The position numbers were made by a program, and so were the translations under genes. Source: Pseudomonadota bacterium (lineage in GTDB: Bacteria > Pseudomonadota > Gammaproteobacteria > Acidithiobacillales > Acidithiobacillaceae). From it: DNA of 5,528 nt. The notes under the pieces were generated by a model, which worked only from the letters and a program-made list of their open reading frames with translations, did no database searches and was not told where the DNA came from. The stretch covers positions 1 through 5,528 of the forward strand of contig JAKCBU010000100.1 in assembly GCA_021839095.1 (NCBI GenBank), given 5' to 3'. This document shows, piece by piece, positions 1-5,528 of the stretch; the stretch's first letter is position 1; every line of letters begins with the position of its first letter.

Positions 1-20
1 GATCTCATCCTTAAGACAAA

Positions 21-32
21 TGATAATATAAT
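21..32 (+). promoter_or_regulatory. Probable sigma70 -10 region of the MBL-Roadblock operon
   Basis: A perfect TATAAT hexamer lies at 27-32, inside an AT-rich patch that stands out from the GC-rich surroundings. An alternative reading is TG-A-TAATAT at 21-29, an extended -10. No good -35 is seen at the proper distance: 4-9 reads CTCATC, which is poor, so activator dependence or an extended -10 is possible. Transcription would start near 39-40 and leave a leader of about 75 nt. The leader contains a small inverted repeat, ACGA-TGG-TCGT, at 38-48. The call rests on motif match and position only. Confidence 0.45.
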
Positions 33-101
33 GATACACGATGGTCGTATTTATTCGAAGACCCACACTGATCTCGCTTACGGTGCGCCATCACCACTTT
101 C

Positions 102-108
102 AGAGGAG
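102..108 (+). promoter_or_regulatory. Shine-Dalgarno that fixes the start of the MBL-fold gene
   Basis: AGAGGAG ends 6 nt before the ATG at 115. It is a strong match to the anti-Shine-Dalgarno. The longer in-frame ATG at 31 lacks such a site and overlaps the TATAAT box, so 115 is the preferred start. Confidence 0.8.
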
Positions 109-114
109 CTCGCG

Positions 115-921
115 ATGTCACAGCTGCTGTATGACGACGGAACCCATAAGTGTATTGCCTTCACCGACCTGGTGGAAGGTGAGGGGATTCAGGCCAACCA
201 GTTTCTCATCGTTCATGATGGGGAAGGGATGCTGCTCGATCCTGGCGGTAACCTGACCTATAAGAACTTGCTGGCGGAGATGGCGAGCTATTTCCTTCCG
301 GCGCATCTGGACTTCGTGTTTGCCTCTCACGAGGACCCGGATATTGTGGCCTCGGCCAACGGTTGGTTGCTGATTACCGACGCGAAGATTCTCATTGCTC
401 AGGAATGGACCCGGTTCCTGCCGCATTTTTGCTCTAAAGGCATGACCGCGGGGCGCGTGATCGGCATCCCGCCGCAGGGCATGGCAGTCCGTCTGGCAGG
501 GCAGGAACTCTGCATCGTGCCCGCCCATTACATGCATGCGGTGGGTAATTTCCAGGTATACGATCCGGTGAGCAAAATACTCTTCTCCGGGGACCTGGGC
601 GCTAATCTGGTCAGTGGACATGATGCGTCCCGGGTGATCGAAGGTGCGGAAGCGTTTCATATCCACCGTGTGGCATCAAGTATGGATGACTTTCACCGCC
701 GTTACATGGGTGGCCAGAAGGTCTGCAGACTGTGGAGCAATATGGTGCGAGATATGGAGATAGAATGGATCGTGCCGCAGCACGGCGCCTCTTTTAGAGG
801 CCGGGACACCGTCACGGCCTTCCTCGACTGGTTCGCGGGACTGGAGTCTGGCCCCGACCTTCTGACACAAAGTGATTTTCAGTTCCCCATTCCCGAAATT
901 CCGGAAAGGGGTGCCACATGA
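115..921 (+). CDS. ODP-type metallo-beta-lactamase-fold protein (flavodiiron-like, without flavodoxin domain)
   Basis: The 268-aa product is a single MBL-fold domain of the oxygen-binding di-iron (ODP) type found in flavodiiron proteins. There is no signal peptide or membrane segment, so it should be cytosolic. Visible landmarks are the opening strands with NQFLIV (28-33) and LLDPGG (40-45), and SHEDPD (71-76) in the first metal-ligand position. H141 lies in HYMHAVGNF, D160 in SGDLGA, and H223 in PQHG. Ligands inferred from the family are H72, D74, D76, H141, D160 and H223. Where flavodiiron proteins have Glu and a final His (HxExDH), this protein has Asp74 and Ile77, so one second-iron ligand appears missing. 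No flavodoxin or rubredoxin domain follows, so it cannot by itself be a complete O2/NO reductase. A sensor role, as proposed for ODP proteins in chemotaxis, is an alternative. Its last codon overlaps the next gene by ATGA. The fold call is firm; the reaction is unknown. Confidence 0.85.
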   Translation: MSQLLYDDGTHKCIAFTDLVEGEGIQANQFLIVHDGEGMLLDPGGNLTYKNLLAEMASYFLPAHLDFVFASHEDPDIVASANGWLLITDAKILIAQEWTRFLPHFCSKGMTAGRVIGIPPQGMAVRLAGQELCIVPAHYMHAVGNFQVYDPVSKILFSGDLGANLVSGHDASRVIEGAEAFHIHRVASSMDDFHRRYMGGQKVCRLWSNMVRDMEIEWIVPQHGASFRGRDTVTAFLDWFAGLESGPDLLTQSDFQFPIPEIPERGAT

Positions 922-1292
922 GTCCGGAACAGTTTGAGGATTTCGTCGCGCGATTACGTGCCTTATCACCACAGATACAGGGCGCCATGCTGATTTCCGC
1001 CGAGGGCGCCGTGCTTCACCAAGAGGGCGAAGCGGTGGCGGACCGGACGCTCATCGGCATTGCGGGGGCTGCCGTCGTGCGCCTGGCCGGGCACATCGGC
1101 GCGGGCCTCGCCGCGTGTCCGCTCCAGGAGATTACCCTATGTTGTGATCCTCATGCAGCCCTCTTTTTGCCCATGGGCGAGGAGACGCTCATGATGATCG
1201 TCATGTCTGTGGAAGCGGATACGCGGCCTTTGGCACTGGCGATCCGCGCCTGCTTGAATGGACAAGCGGTGTTTGCGGAGGCTTCCCGGTAA
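918..1292 (+). CDS. Roadblock/LC7-domain protein
   Basis: This 124-aa protein consists of essentially one Roadblock/LC7 (MglB-like) domain. An N-terminal helix (3-16) is followed by a beta hairpin, GAMLISAEGAVL (22-33), with the usual turn Glu-Gly. A central helix follows (about 44-66). Next come the strands EITLCCD (71-77), AALFLPMG (80-87) and LMMIVMSV (91-98), and a C-terminal helix (103-114). Such domains dimerise and in other systems bind or activate small Ras-like GTPases. The start ATG lies within the ATGA that ends the upstream gene. AAAGGGG (905-911) sits 6 nt upstream inside that gene's coding region, so translation is probably coupled and the two proteins are likely made together. 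No GTPase gene is present in the window. The assignment rests on fold pattern, since this family has little fixed sequence. Confidence 0.75.
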   Translation: MSPEQFEDFVARLRALSPQIQGAMLISAEGAVLHQEGEAVADRTLIGIAGAAVVRLAGHIGAGLAACPLQEITLCCDPHAALFLPMGEETLMMIVMSVEADTRPLALAIRACLNGQAVFAEASR

Positions 1293-1313
1293 AATAAAAA
1301 GCTGGATCAAGCT
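1291..1313 (-). terminator. Weak terminator-like hairpin after the antiporter gene
   Basis: Read on the minus strand, AGCT-TGATCC-AGCT is followed directly by TTTTTATTTT. The stem is only 4 bp, but the T-rich tract is good. The stop codon of the antiporter lies in the loop, and the T-tract abuts the Roadblock stop. It would serve the leftward transcript only. The short stem makes this a low-confidence call. Confidence 0.25.
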
Positions 1314-2932
1314 GATGGCGGGTCGTTCTTAACGGAGTGCTGCGTCGCCGATAAGCGTTCCATGACCGCTTCGGGTTGGGACTCTATCTCCAGAAAATTC
1401 GCGTCGATATCGGCCAGCATCTGGTCGTAACTGGCTTCGCTCAGCAGGCCCTCTGCGCGCGCGTCGAGAATCTTCTGCTTTTCCTTGAGGAGCAGATGCC
1501 GGTACAACCGGGAGAAGTCGCGCTGAAGTATATGTGTGTCATCGCGTGTACCCAACCCGGCCAGTTTCTTTTCGGCCGCTTCCTGCTCCTGCTGGTAATA
1601 TGTGGCCAGTACATCCAGCGCGCGTCCATTCCGCAGCCCGCCCTGGCGCAGTCGTCCGATCTCATGGCTCCCGGTTTGCGCAAGGATGACGCGCATCCGC
1701 TGCATTTCAACCTCCTGAGAACCCTGGCCACGGCCCAGTACCTTGAGGGCGCTCGCCAGCGGAGAAATGCTCAGTCCCTGGATCAGGATGGTCAACAAAA
1801 CGACGCCAAACACCAGGTTGATCAGCAAGGTGCGATAAGGAAAATCATAGGGGAGACTCAAGGCCAGCACCATGGACAATGCCCCGCGAATACCGCCCCA
1901 CACCAGCACGAAATTCCAGGTCGCGGGTATTCGGCCCCGTGTGCGGCTCAGCAATCCGCTCATGCCATAAATGACCGCGGCCCGGGCGATGGTGACCGCC
2001 ACATAGGCCGCCAGGATGAGGGGCCAGATGCTGAGCAGGCCGGGCAGGTGGATGGTGAAACCGACGAGCAAAAAGATGAGTGAGTTCAGGGCAAAGCCGA
2101 TATATTCCCAGAAGGTGTTTACCGCCATTTTGACGGATGCGGTCATACCCCTTTTCGCCCCGTAATTGCCGCAGATCAGTCCGGCGACAACGGTACTGAT
2201 GACGCCGGAATAGCCGAGTTGCATCGCGGTCAGAAAACTGCCGTAGGCCGCCAGGATGGTGATGGTGATTTCGACCATGCCATCATGGACGCGCTTGATC
2301 ACTTCGGAGCTCAACCAGCCGATCACCATGCCCGCCAGCGCGCCACCACCGACCACGGCGAAAAACTGAATGGCCAGCGCCGGGACGGATATCGCCTTGC
2401 CTTCCGCCAGTGTCAGAAACAGGGTGAAGAAGACAATAGCGGTCCCATCGTTGAGCAGGCTTTCACTTTCCACCATGAATGTCAGACGGGATGGCGCCTG
2501 CAGTTTGCGAAATATGGACACCACGGAAATCGGATCGGTGGCGGCCACGGCGGCACCGAACACCAGGGCGACACTGACAGGCATGATCACCCGGGATAAA
2601 TCGGGCAGGTACCGACTGCTCCAGAGCAATACGAAGGCGGTCACGACCATCGATAGGAGCACCCCCGGCACCGCCAGACCAAATATGGCCAGACGGTCAC
2701 GCCACATGGCGCTGGAGGAGAGGTGGTAAGCGGATTCGAAAATCAGACCGGGCAGGAAGAGGGTAAATACCAGATCATGGGTCAACACCGGGGCTTGAAA
2801 CAAATGCACGGCTCCCAATACCAAGCCGCCCAGTACCAGCGCGACGGTATAGGGTATGTGAAAGCGATTCGCCAATACGGAGAGCAGGGACGCTATCACA
2901 AAGAGCAAGAGTATGACGGTTTCTGGAATCAT
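1307..2932 (-). CDS. CPA1-family Na+(K+)/H+ antiporter (NhaP-like)
   Basis: This 541-aa inner-membrane protein has about 12-13 hydrophobic segments up to residue ~398, then a charged, mainly helical cytosolic tail of roughly 140 residues. CPA1 signatures occur in order: FLPGLIFESA (59-68), ATDP (131-134), ESESLLND (155-162) and GGIRGALS (346-353). By family knowledge, T132/D133 and N161-D162 sit at the ion-binding site. E157 and R349 match the buried Glu-Arg pair of NhaP structures. The protein should exchange cytosolic Na+, K+ or Li+ for H+, but the ion cannot be read from sequence. Length is close to that of other bacterial CPA1 proteins with a tail. The tail (401-541) contains Glu/Lys/Gln-rich stretches, for example around 447-457 and 480-495, and may regulate activity. 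The start ATG has only a weak AGAGA upstream. It is the last gene of the leftward cluster, 54 bp after the HAD gene. Confidence 0.93.
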   Translation of the reverse strand: MIPETVILLLFVIASLLSVLANRFHIPYTVALVLGGLVLGAVHLFQAPVLTHDLVFTLFLPGLIFESAYHLSSSAMWRDRLAIFGLAVPGVLLSMVVTAFVLLWSSRYLPDLSRVIMPVSVALVFGAAVAATDPISVVSIFRKLQAPSRLTFMVESESLLNDGTAIVFFTLFLTLAEGKAISVPALAIQFFAVVGGGALAGMVIGWLSSEVIKRVHDGMVEITITILAAYGSFLTAMQLGYSGVISTVVAGLICGNYGAKRGMTASVKMAVNTFWEYIGFALNSLIFLLVGFTIHLPGLLSIWPLILAAYVAVTIARAAVIYGMSGLLSRTRGRIPATWNFVLVWGGIRGALSMVLALSLPYDFPYRTLLINLVFGVVLLTILIQGLSISPLASALKVLGRGQGSQEVEMQRMRVILAQTGSHEIGRLRQGGLRNGRALDVLATYYQQEQEAAEKKLAGLGTRDDTHILQRDFSRLYRHLLLKEKQKILDARAEGLLSEASYDQMLADIDANFLEIESQPEAVMERLSATQHSVKNDPPSA

Positions 2933-2953
2933 GAGGTTCTCTGCCGCGGGACT

Positions 2954-2985
2954 AAAAAATGCTTTTCAGCGCGTCGATGGCGCTG
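2954..2985 (-). terminator. Terminator or attenuator candidate between the HAD and antiporter genes
   Basis: On the minus strand a perfect 6-bp GC-rich stem, CAGCGC-(CATCGAC)-GCGCTG (2967-2985), starts one base after the HAD stop codon. A run of six T follows (2954-2959), but 7 nt (AAAAGCA) separate stem and T-run, so it is not a textbook intrinsic terminator. It could lower read-through from the upstream genes into the antiporter, or merely stabilise the mRNA 3' end. No convincing separate antiporter promoter is visible in the remaining ~20 bp. Confidence 0.35.
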
Positions 2986-2986
2986 C

Positions 2987-3727
2987 TCAGCCGTCCGCAT
3001 GTTTTTGGGCCAAAAAACTGATGCCGTCGAGCACCTGATAGAAATCCCGGGCATAGTAATCCGGAGCCACGTCATTATAGGATTTGCTGCCCTGGTTGGA
3101 GTCAACGAAGAGGGTTTTCATGCCCGCCTGCTGGGCACCATAGATATCCCGGTACATGTCGTTACCGACGTAAATGGCTTCAGGGGGCGCGACTTCCAGT
3201 TGTTCCGCAGCCATGGCAAAGAGCCGGGAATCGGGTTTGCGATAACCGTGGTCGCCGGAAATAATGCGTACGTCAAAATATTTTTTGATGCCCATTGCGC
3301 GCATTTCCGGCAGCGCGAAGCAGCGTTGCGCATCGGAGATGATGGCCAGCCGATATGTTTCCTGCAGACTTTTCAGGGTGCGCTTAACCCCCTCGTAGCG
3401 CTCCAGGCGCGTGCGGGAAATGCCACGGTGCAGGCGCGCCAGCTCCTTGGCCAGATCCCCGCGCCTTTTGACCGGCTTGCTGTTTTCCTGCACCAGCAGT
3501 GTATGCCAGATCGCTTCCACGTCGATCTCCGGATATCTCTCCGGGGACTGACGTTTCCCTTCTTTCAGGATGGCGAAGTAGCGTTCACGAAGCTCCCTCC
3601 GATTCATGAACACTCGGTGGTACGTGAGATAATGCGAGATTCCGCGATAAATTTCCTCCAGTTCTTCATTGGTTTCTATATTGATCAGGGTGCCATAGAG
3701 ATCGAAACAGACGGCGCGTATGGACAT
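2987..3727 (-). CDS. HAD-superfamily hydrolase, haloacid dehalogenase-like with DxY motif I
   Basis: This 246-aa cytosolic protein has all four HAD motifs. Motif I is FDLYGTL (8-14) with nucleophile D9. Motif II is IISDA (129-133, S131). Motif III is YRKPDS (162-167) with K164. Motif IV is VGNDMYRD (187-194) with D190 and D194. A helical cap (about 17-115) follows motif I, as in subfamily IA. Position 11 is Tyr, where phosphatases have the general acid/base Asp. A DxYGT motif is typical of L-2-haloacid dehalogenases but also occurs in uncharacterised HAD proteins, so phosphatase activity cannot be assumed. The start chosen is the ATG at 3727, with GGAG 8 nt upstream. The open frame continues to 3790 but would then overlap the kinase-fold gene by about 60 bp. 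It sits 4 bp after that gene and is clearly co-transcribed with it. The natural substrate is unknown. Confidence 0.88.
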   Translation of the reverse strand: MSIRAVCFDLYGTLINIETNEELEEIYRGISHYLTYHRVFMNRRELRERYFAILKEGKRQSPERYPEIDVEAIWHTLLVQENSKPVKRRGDLAKELARLHRGISRTRLERYEGVKRTLKSLQETYRLAIISDAQRCFALPEMRAMGIKKYFDVRIISGDHGYRKPDSRLFAMAAEQLEVAPPEAIYVGNDMYRDIYGAQQAGMKTLFVDSNQGSKSYNDVAPDYYARDFYQVLDGISFLAQKHADG

Positions 3728-3731
3728 GATC

Positions 3732-4730
3732 CTATCTCCGTAAGATGTGGGTGGCTTCGTGGACCAGAGATTGGCTGTAACGCCAATCAAGCCAGGAATT
3801 ACGGGCGATGCGCAGCAGCGTCATGCCCATATAGAAAGGGATACGTTCGGTGATCGCCGTGAAAGCGGCGTGGCGATCCGGGAAATGGGTGCTGTATTCC
3901 CAGAGGAAGTGACCGATAAATGGTTCCGCATGTTCACCATGATGGGTCGTGCGTATGAAATGATGTTTGATTTCTCCGGCGATCATGCCCAGATCGTAAG
4001 CACGATCGGCCGCCTTCATCCGCTCCAGATCGATGGCGATGGTGCGATGGTGCGGTGCAAAGAGAAAGTTGGCGGGTGTGGCATCGCCATGGATCAGCAC
4101 TTGCCGGTCCGACCACATGCTACCCGTCTGCCGCCAGTGTTCACGATAGGTATAGATTTCGTGCGTTTGATGTGCAGAAATCCGGTGGCGTCGCTGCAGC
4201 CGGGCCATGATTTTGTCGAAATAAGAAAAGTTGGCGTCAAAACATACGGTTTCCGATTGTACGGTCCAGTTATGCAGCTTGGCAAGGAAGTATGCGAGAT
4301 CGGTTAAGCGGGCATACAATGCATCGGCGTCATGATGTCGAATGCTCTCGGCGATGACGTTGGACAGCGACTGTCCTGCACAATATTCTTCCACCAGCAG
4401 ACTGTTCATTTCCCGCGCGATACCCAATGGCTGTGGAATATACAGTCGCTGACTGTTGAAACCAAGATGACGTAGACAGTGCATATTCTGCCATTCATGA
4501 TGCGCCCGTTCCCAGGCCTGCCGAGGGTCTTCGTCCATCTTGCCGAAAAATTTTCCAATGACCCTCTGCCGGGAGTGCGTTTCCTCATACAGAAAGACCT
4601 CGTTAGAGGCCGGAAACTGGAAGACCCGGAATTGATGCGGGCGGTATTCTGCGAAAAAATGCGGGAATATCCGCTCCTTCAGATAATCGTAGAGGGGATC
4701 GTGGGGCTGCAGGCGACCGAGGTATTTCAT
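3732..4730 (-). CDS. APH/choline-kinase-fold phosphotransferase
   Basis: This 332-aa cytosolic protein has the aminoglycoside phosphotransferase/choline kinase fold. The N-lobe includes VIGKFF (57-62) with candidate ATP-binding K60, a helix with E79 as possible partner, and the hinge-like LLVEEYCAG (111-119). The C-lobe carries the catalytic loop VLIHGDATPANF (211-222), matching HGDxxxxN with D216 and N221. The metal-binding AIDLE follows (232-236, D234). Both catalytic motifs are intact, so an active kinase on a small molecule is likely. Long helices and many His and aromatic residues fill the rest (for example 253-283). The family is too broad to name the substrate: choline, sugars, amino acids and antibiotics are all known in it, and nothing here favours antibiotic resistance. 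The start ATG has AGGG 6 nt upstream. The gene follows the anchored unknown by 22 bp and precedes the HAD gene by 4 bp. Confidence 0.85.
   Translation of the reverse strand: MKYLGRLQPHDPLYDYLKERIFPHFFAEYRPHQFRVFQFPASNEVFLYEETHSRQRVIGKFFGKMDEDPRQAWERAHHEWQNMHCLRHLGFNSQRLYIPQPLGIAREMNSLLVEEYCAGQSLSNVIAESIRHHDADALYARLTDLAYFLAKLHNWTVQSETVCFDANFSYFDKIMARLQRRHRISAHQTHEIYTYREHWRQTGSMWSDRQVLIHGDATPANFLFAPHHRTIAIDLERMKAADRAYDLGMIAGEIKHHFIRTTHHGEHAEPFIGHFLWEYSTHFPDRHAAFTAITERIPFYMGMTLLRIARNSWLDWRYSQSLVHEATHILRR
3736..3739 (-). promoter_or_regulatory. Shine-Dalgarno of the HAD gene, inside the end of the upstream gene
   Basis: GGAG on the minus strand, 8 nt before the HAD ATG, lies in the last two Arg codons of the phosphotransferase gene. 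The TAG stop of that gene falls between the site and the ATG. A ribosome finishing the first gene is therefore placed to reinitiate on the second, which supports coupled expression and the shorter HAD start. Confidence 0.65.
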
Positions 4731-4752
4731 GTTAAACCCTGCTGCCGCGATG

Positions 4753-5259
4753 TCATGAATCTGCGGGAGGTGGGGACCGCAGCGTCGGGCGCAACCGTAT
4801 ACCGATGATTTTCCAGCCGGGTTCCGCCTTGCTCAGCAAGGGCGCAATATTTTGCAGAATTTGTCGCTCCAGTGCGGCCTTGGCCGCGGCGGAGGTGGTG
4901 ATGCGGGCCAGATCCGGAAATGCCATGAAGGGATTGGCAATGCGCGCATCAAGCTGGTCTTGATTGGCCTGGAGGCCTTTCCAGGGCCCCCCTCCTCGCA
5001 GGATCGCTACCGGGTGGATGGTCAGCGCCTGGGTCTTCCCCGTATGATCGGTGAGGGTCACCCCGTAAGATCCCAGAGCAAACTGGCGCTGCGTCAGCGC
5101 TGGTTGAGACGGGGGCACGGGTGCGCTGACCGGGCGGGGATGAACGGGCAGATTGAGGGCGATGGTCACGGCGGCGGTGGCGAGCAGGGCGGCCACGGCA
5201 CCGAAGGCCACCCATCGGCGACGATCGGATGTGGTTTTTTTCTTTTTGTGTGCGGCCAA
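4753..5259 (-). CDS. Membrane-anchored hypothetical protein
   Basis: I do not recognise the family of this 168-aa protein. A strongly basic N-terminus (Lys 5-8, Arg 13-15) is followed by one hydrophobic segment (about 16-37). This predicts a signal anchor with the rest in the periplasm. A Pro-rich linker (38-54) leads to a folded part (about 55-160). There, a helix-rich stretch (120-143) is followed by a strand, WKIIGIRLRPTL (149-160). Single anchor, linker, helix and final strand faintly recall FliL-like periplasmic domains, but no diagnostic motif supports that and no flagellar gene is nearby. The start is TTG; starting at the next plausible codon, GTG at residue 17, would remove the basic residues that orient the anchor. 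Only the Lys-codon A-tract near the start is compositionally unusual. It is the first gene of the leftward cluster if the promoter in the gap upstream is real. Confidence 0.7.
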   Translation of the reverse strand: MAAHKKKKTTSDRRRWVAFGAVAALLATAAVTIALNLPVHPRPVSAPVPPSQPALTQRQFALGSYGVTLTDHTGKTQALTIHPVAILRGGGPWKGLQANQDQLDARIANPFMAFPDLARITTSAAAKAALERQILQNIAPLLSKAEPGWKIIGIRLRPTLRSPPPADS

Positions 5260-5268
5260 TCCCTGTTT

Positions 5269-5272
5269 CTCC
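5269..5272 (-). promoter_or_regulatory. Shine-Dalgarno supporting a TTG start
   Basis: GGAG on the minus strand lies 9 nt before the TTG at 5259. No ATG in frame is available upstream of the hydrophobic segment. A purine-rich AGGGA also directly abuts the start codon. The TTG start implies modest translation of the anchored protein. Confidence 0.5.
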
Positions 5273-5287
5273 GAGCCCAGTTTTTCC

Positions 5288-5317
5288 GTTGTATCATGGA
5301 CGGGGCAGCAAGGACAA
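5288..5317 (-). promoter_or_regulatory. Possible sigma70 promoter for the leftward gene cluster
   Basis: Read on the minus strand, TTGTCC (5312-5317) and an extended -10, TGA-TACAAC (5288-5296), are separated by 18 bp. Each hexamer matches 4 of 6 consensus bases and the TG adds support. The start point would lie near 5281, giving a leader of about 20 nt to the TTG start. Read-through from the dehydrogenase gene is the alternative, since no strong terminator is visible in the gap. Confidence 0.35.
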
Positions 5318-5364
5318 ACGCACGGTTGCGCCCCACCTGAGCACTGCGGTCAGCAAGGCTCTGT

Positions 5365-5528
<164 letters not shown>

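Noticed and set aside
31..114. 28-residue N-terminal extension of the MBL gene from the ATG at 31
   Set aside because: There is no Shine-Dalgarno, the ATG overlaps a TATAAT box, and the extra residues do not look like part of the fold. The ATG at 115 has a strong AGAGGAG.
118..666. 182-codon minus-strand open frame
   Set aside because: Antisense shadow of the MBL gene, whose metal-ligand motifs prove the plus strand.
1376..2083. 235-codon plus-strand open frame
   Set aside because: Antisense shadow of the antiporter. The product is Gln/Gly/His-rich with no domain, as expected from reverse reading of membrane-protein codons.
3728..3790. Longer HAD start at 3790
   Set aside because: It would add 21 residues ahead of a motif I that normally lies within the first ~10 residues, and would overlap the kinase-fold gene. 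The ATG at 3727 has a good GGAG.
2723..3853. 376-codon open frame on the plus strand
   Set aside because: It lies antisense to the HAD gene and crosses into the antiporter and kinase-fold genes. Its translation has no recognisable domain, and the minus-strand proteins carry full family motifs.
5319..5330. CGCA-ACCG-TGCG hairpin as terminator of the dehydrogenase gene
   Set aside because: It has only a 4-bp stem and a short TTTG afterwards, and it overlaps the region of the possible promoter.
4852..5340. 162-codon plus-strand open frame
   Set aside because: Gly-rich, low-information translation opposite the anchored protein. The minus-strand frame has an ordered anchor and linker, and a plausible start.
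5306..5358. Direct repeat CAGCAAGG at 5306-5313 and 5351-5358
   Set aside because: Eight bases repeated once with no further symmetry is within chance for this length.

Overview
The window is an ordinary-looking bacterial chromosomal segment of moderately high GC. Genes are tightly packed and coding runs almost edge to edge. Five complete genes other than the antiporter, the antiporter itself, and the 3' end of one more gene can be supported, with no sign of mobile elements, CRISPR or RNA genes. Gene style and content (an oxygen-binding di-iron type metallo-beta-lactamase with a Roadblock protein, a large CPA1 antiporter, compact operons) fit a gammaproteobacterial or Acidithiobacillus-like chemolithotroph. 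That assignment is an impression from composition and protein flavour, not a proof.

Left part, plus strand (1-1292): a probable promoter with a perfect TATAAT lies ahead of a two-gene operon. The first gene encodes a stand-alone ODP-type metallo-beta-lactamase-fold protein (115-921). The second encodes a small Roadblock/LC7-domain protein (918-1292). They overlap by ATGA and are almost certainly translationally coupled. I infer a redox, O2 or NO sensing or scavenging protein with a regulatory scaffold partner. No Ras-like GTPase is visible in the window.

Right part, minus strand (5528-1307, read leftwards): a short-chain dehydrogenase C-terminus (cut by the window edge) is followed by a 105-bp gap holding a possible promoter. 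Next comes a membrane-anchored hypothetical protein with a TTG start, then an APH/choline-kinase-fold phosphotransferase. Only 4 bp downstream is a HAD-superfamily hydrolase with an unusual DxY motif I. After a 54-bp gap with a terminator-like hairpin comes a CPA1 cation/proton antiporter with a long cytosolic tail. The antiporter ends tail to tail with the Roadblock gene, 14 bp apart.

The layout suggests two convergent transcription units. The most interesting points are the ODP-Roadblock pair, and the kinase-fold/HAD pair packed between a membrane-anchored unknown and an ion antiporter. Neither pair has a function that can be proved from sequence alone, and I see no clear evidence of a wholly new system.
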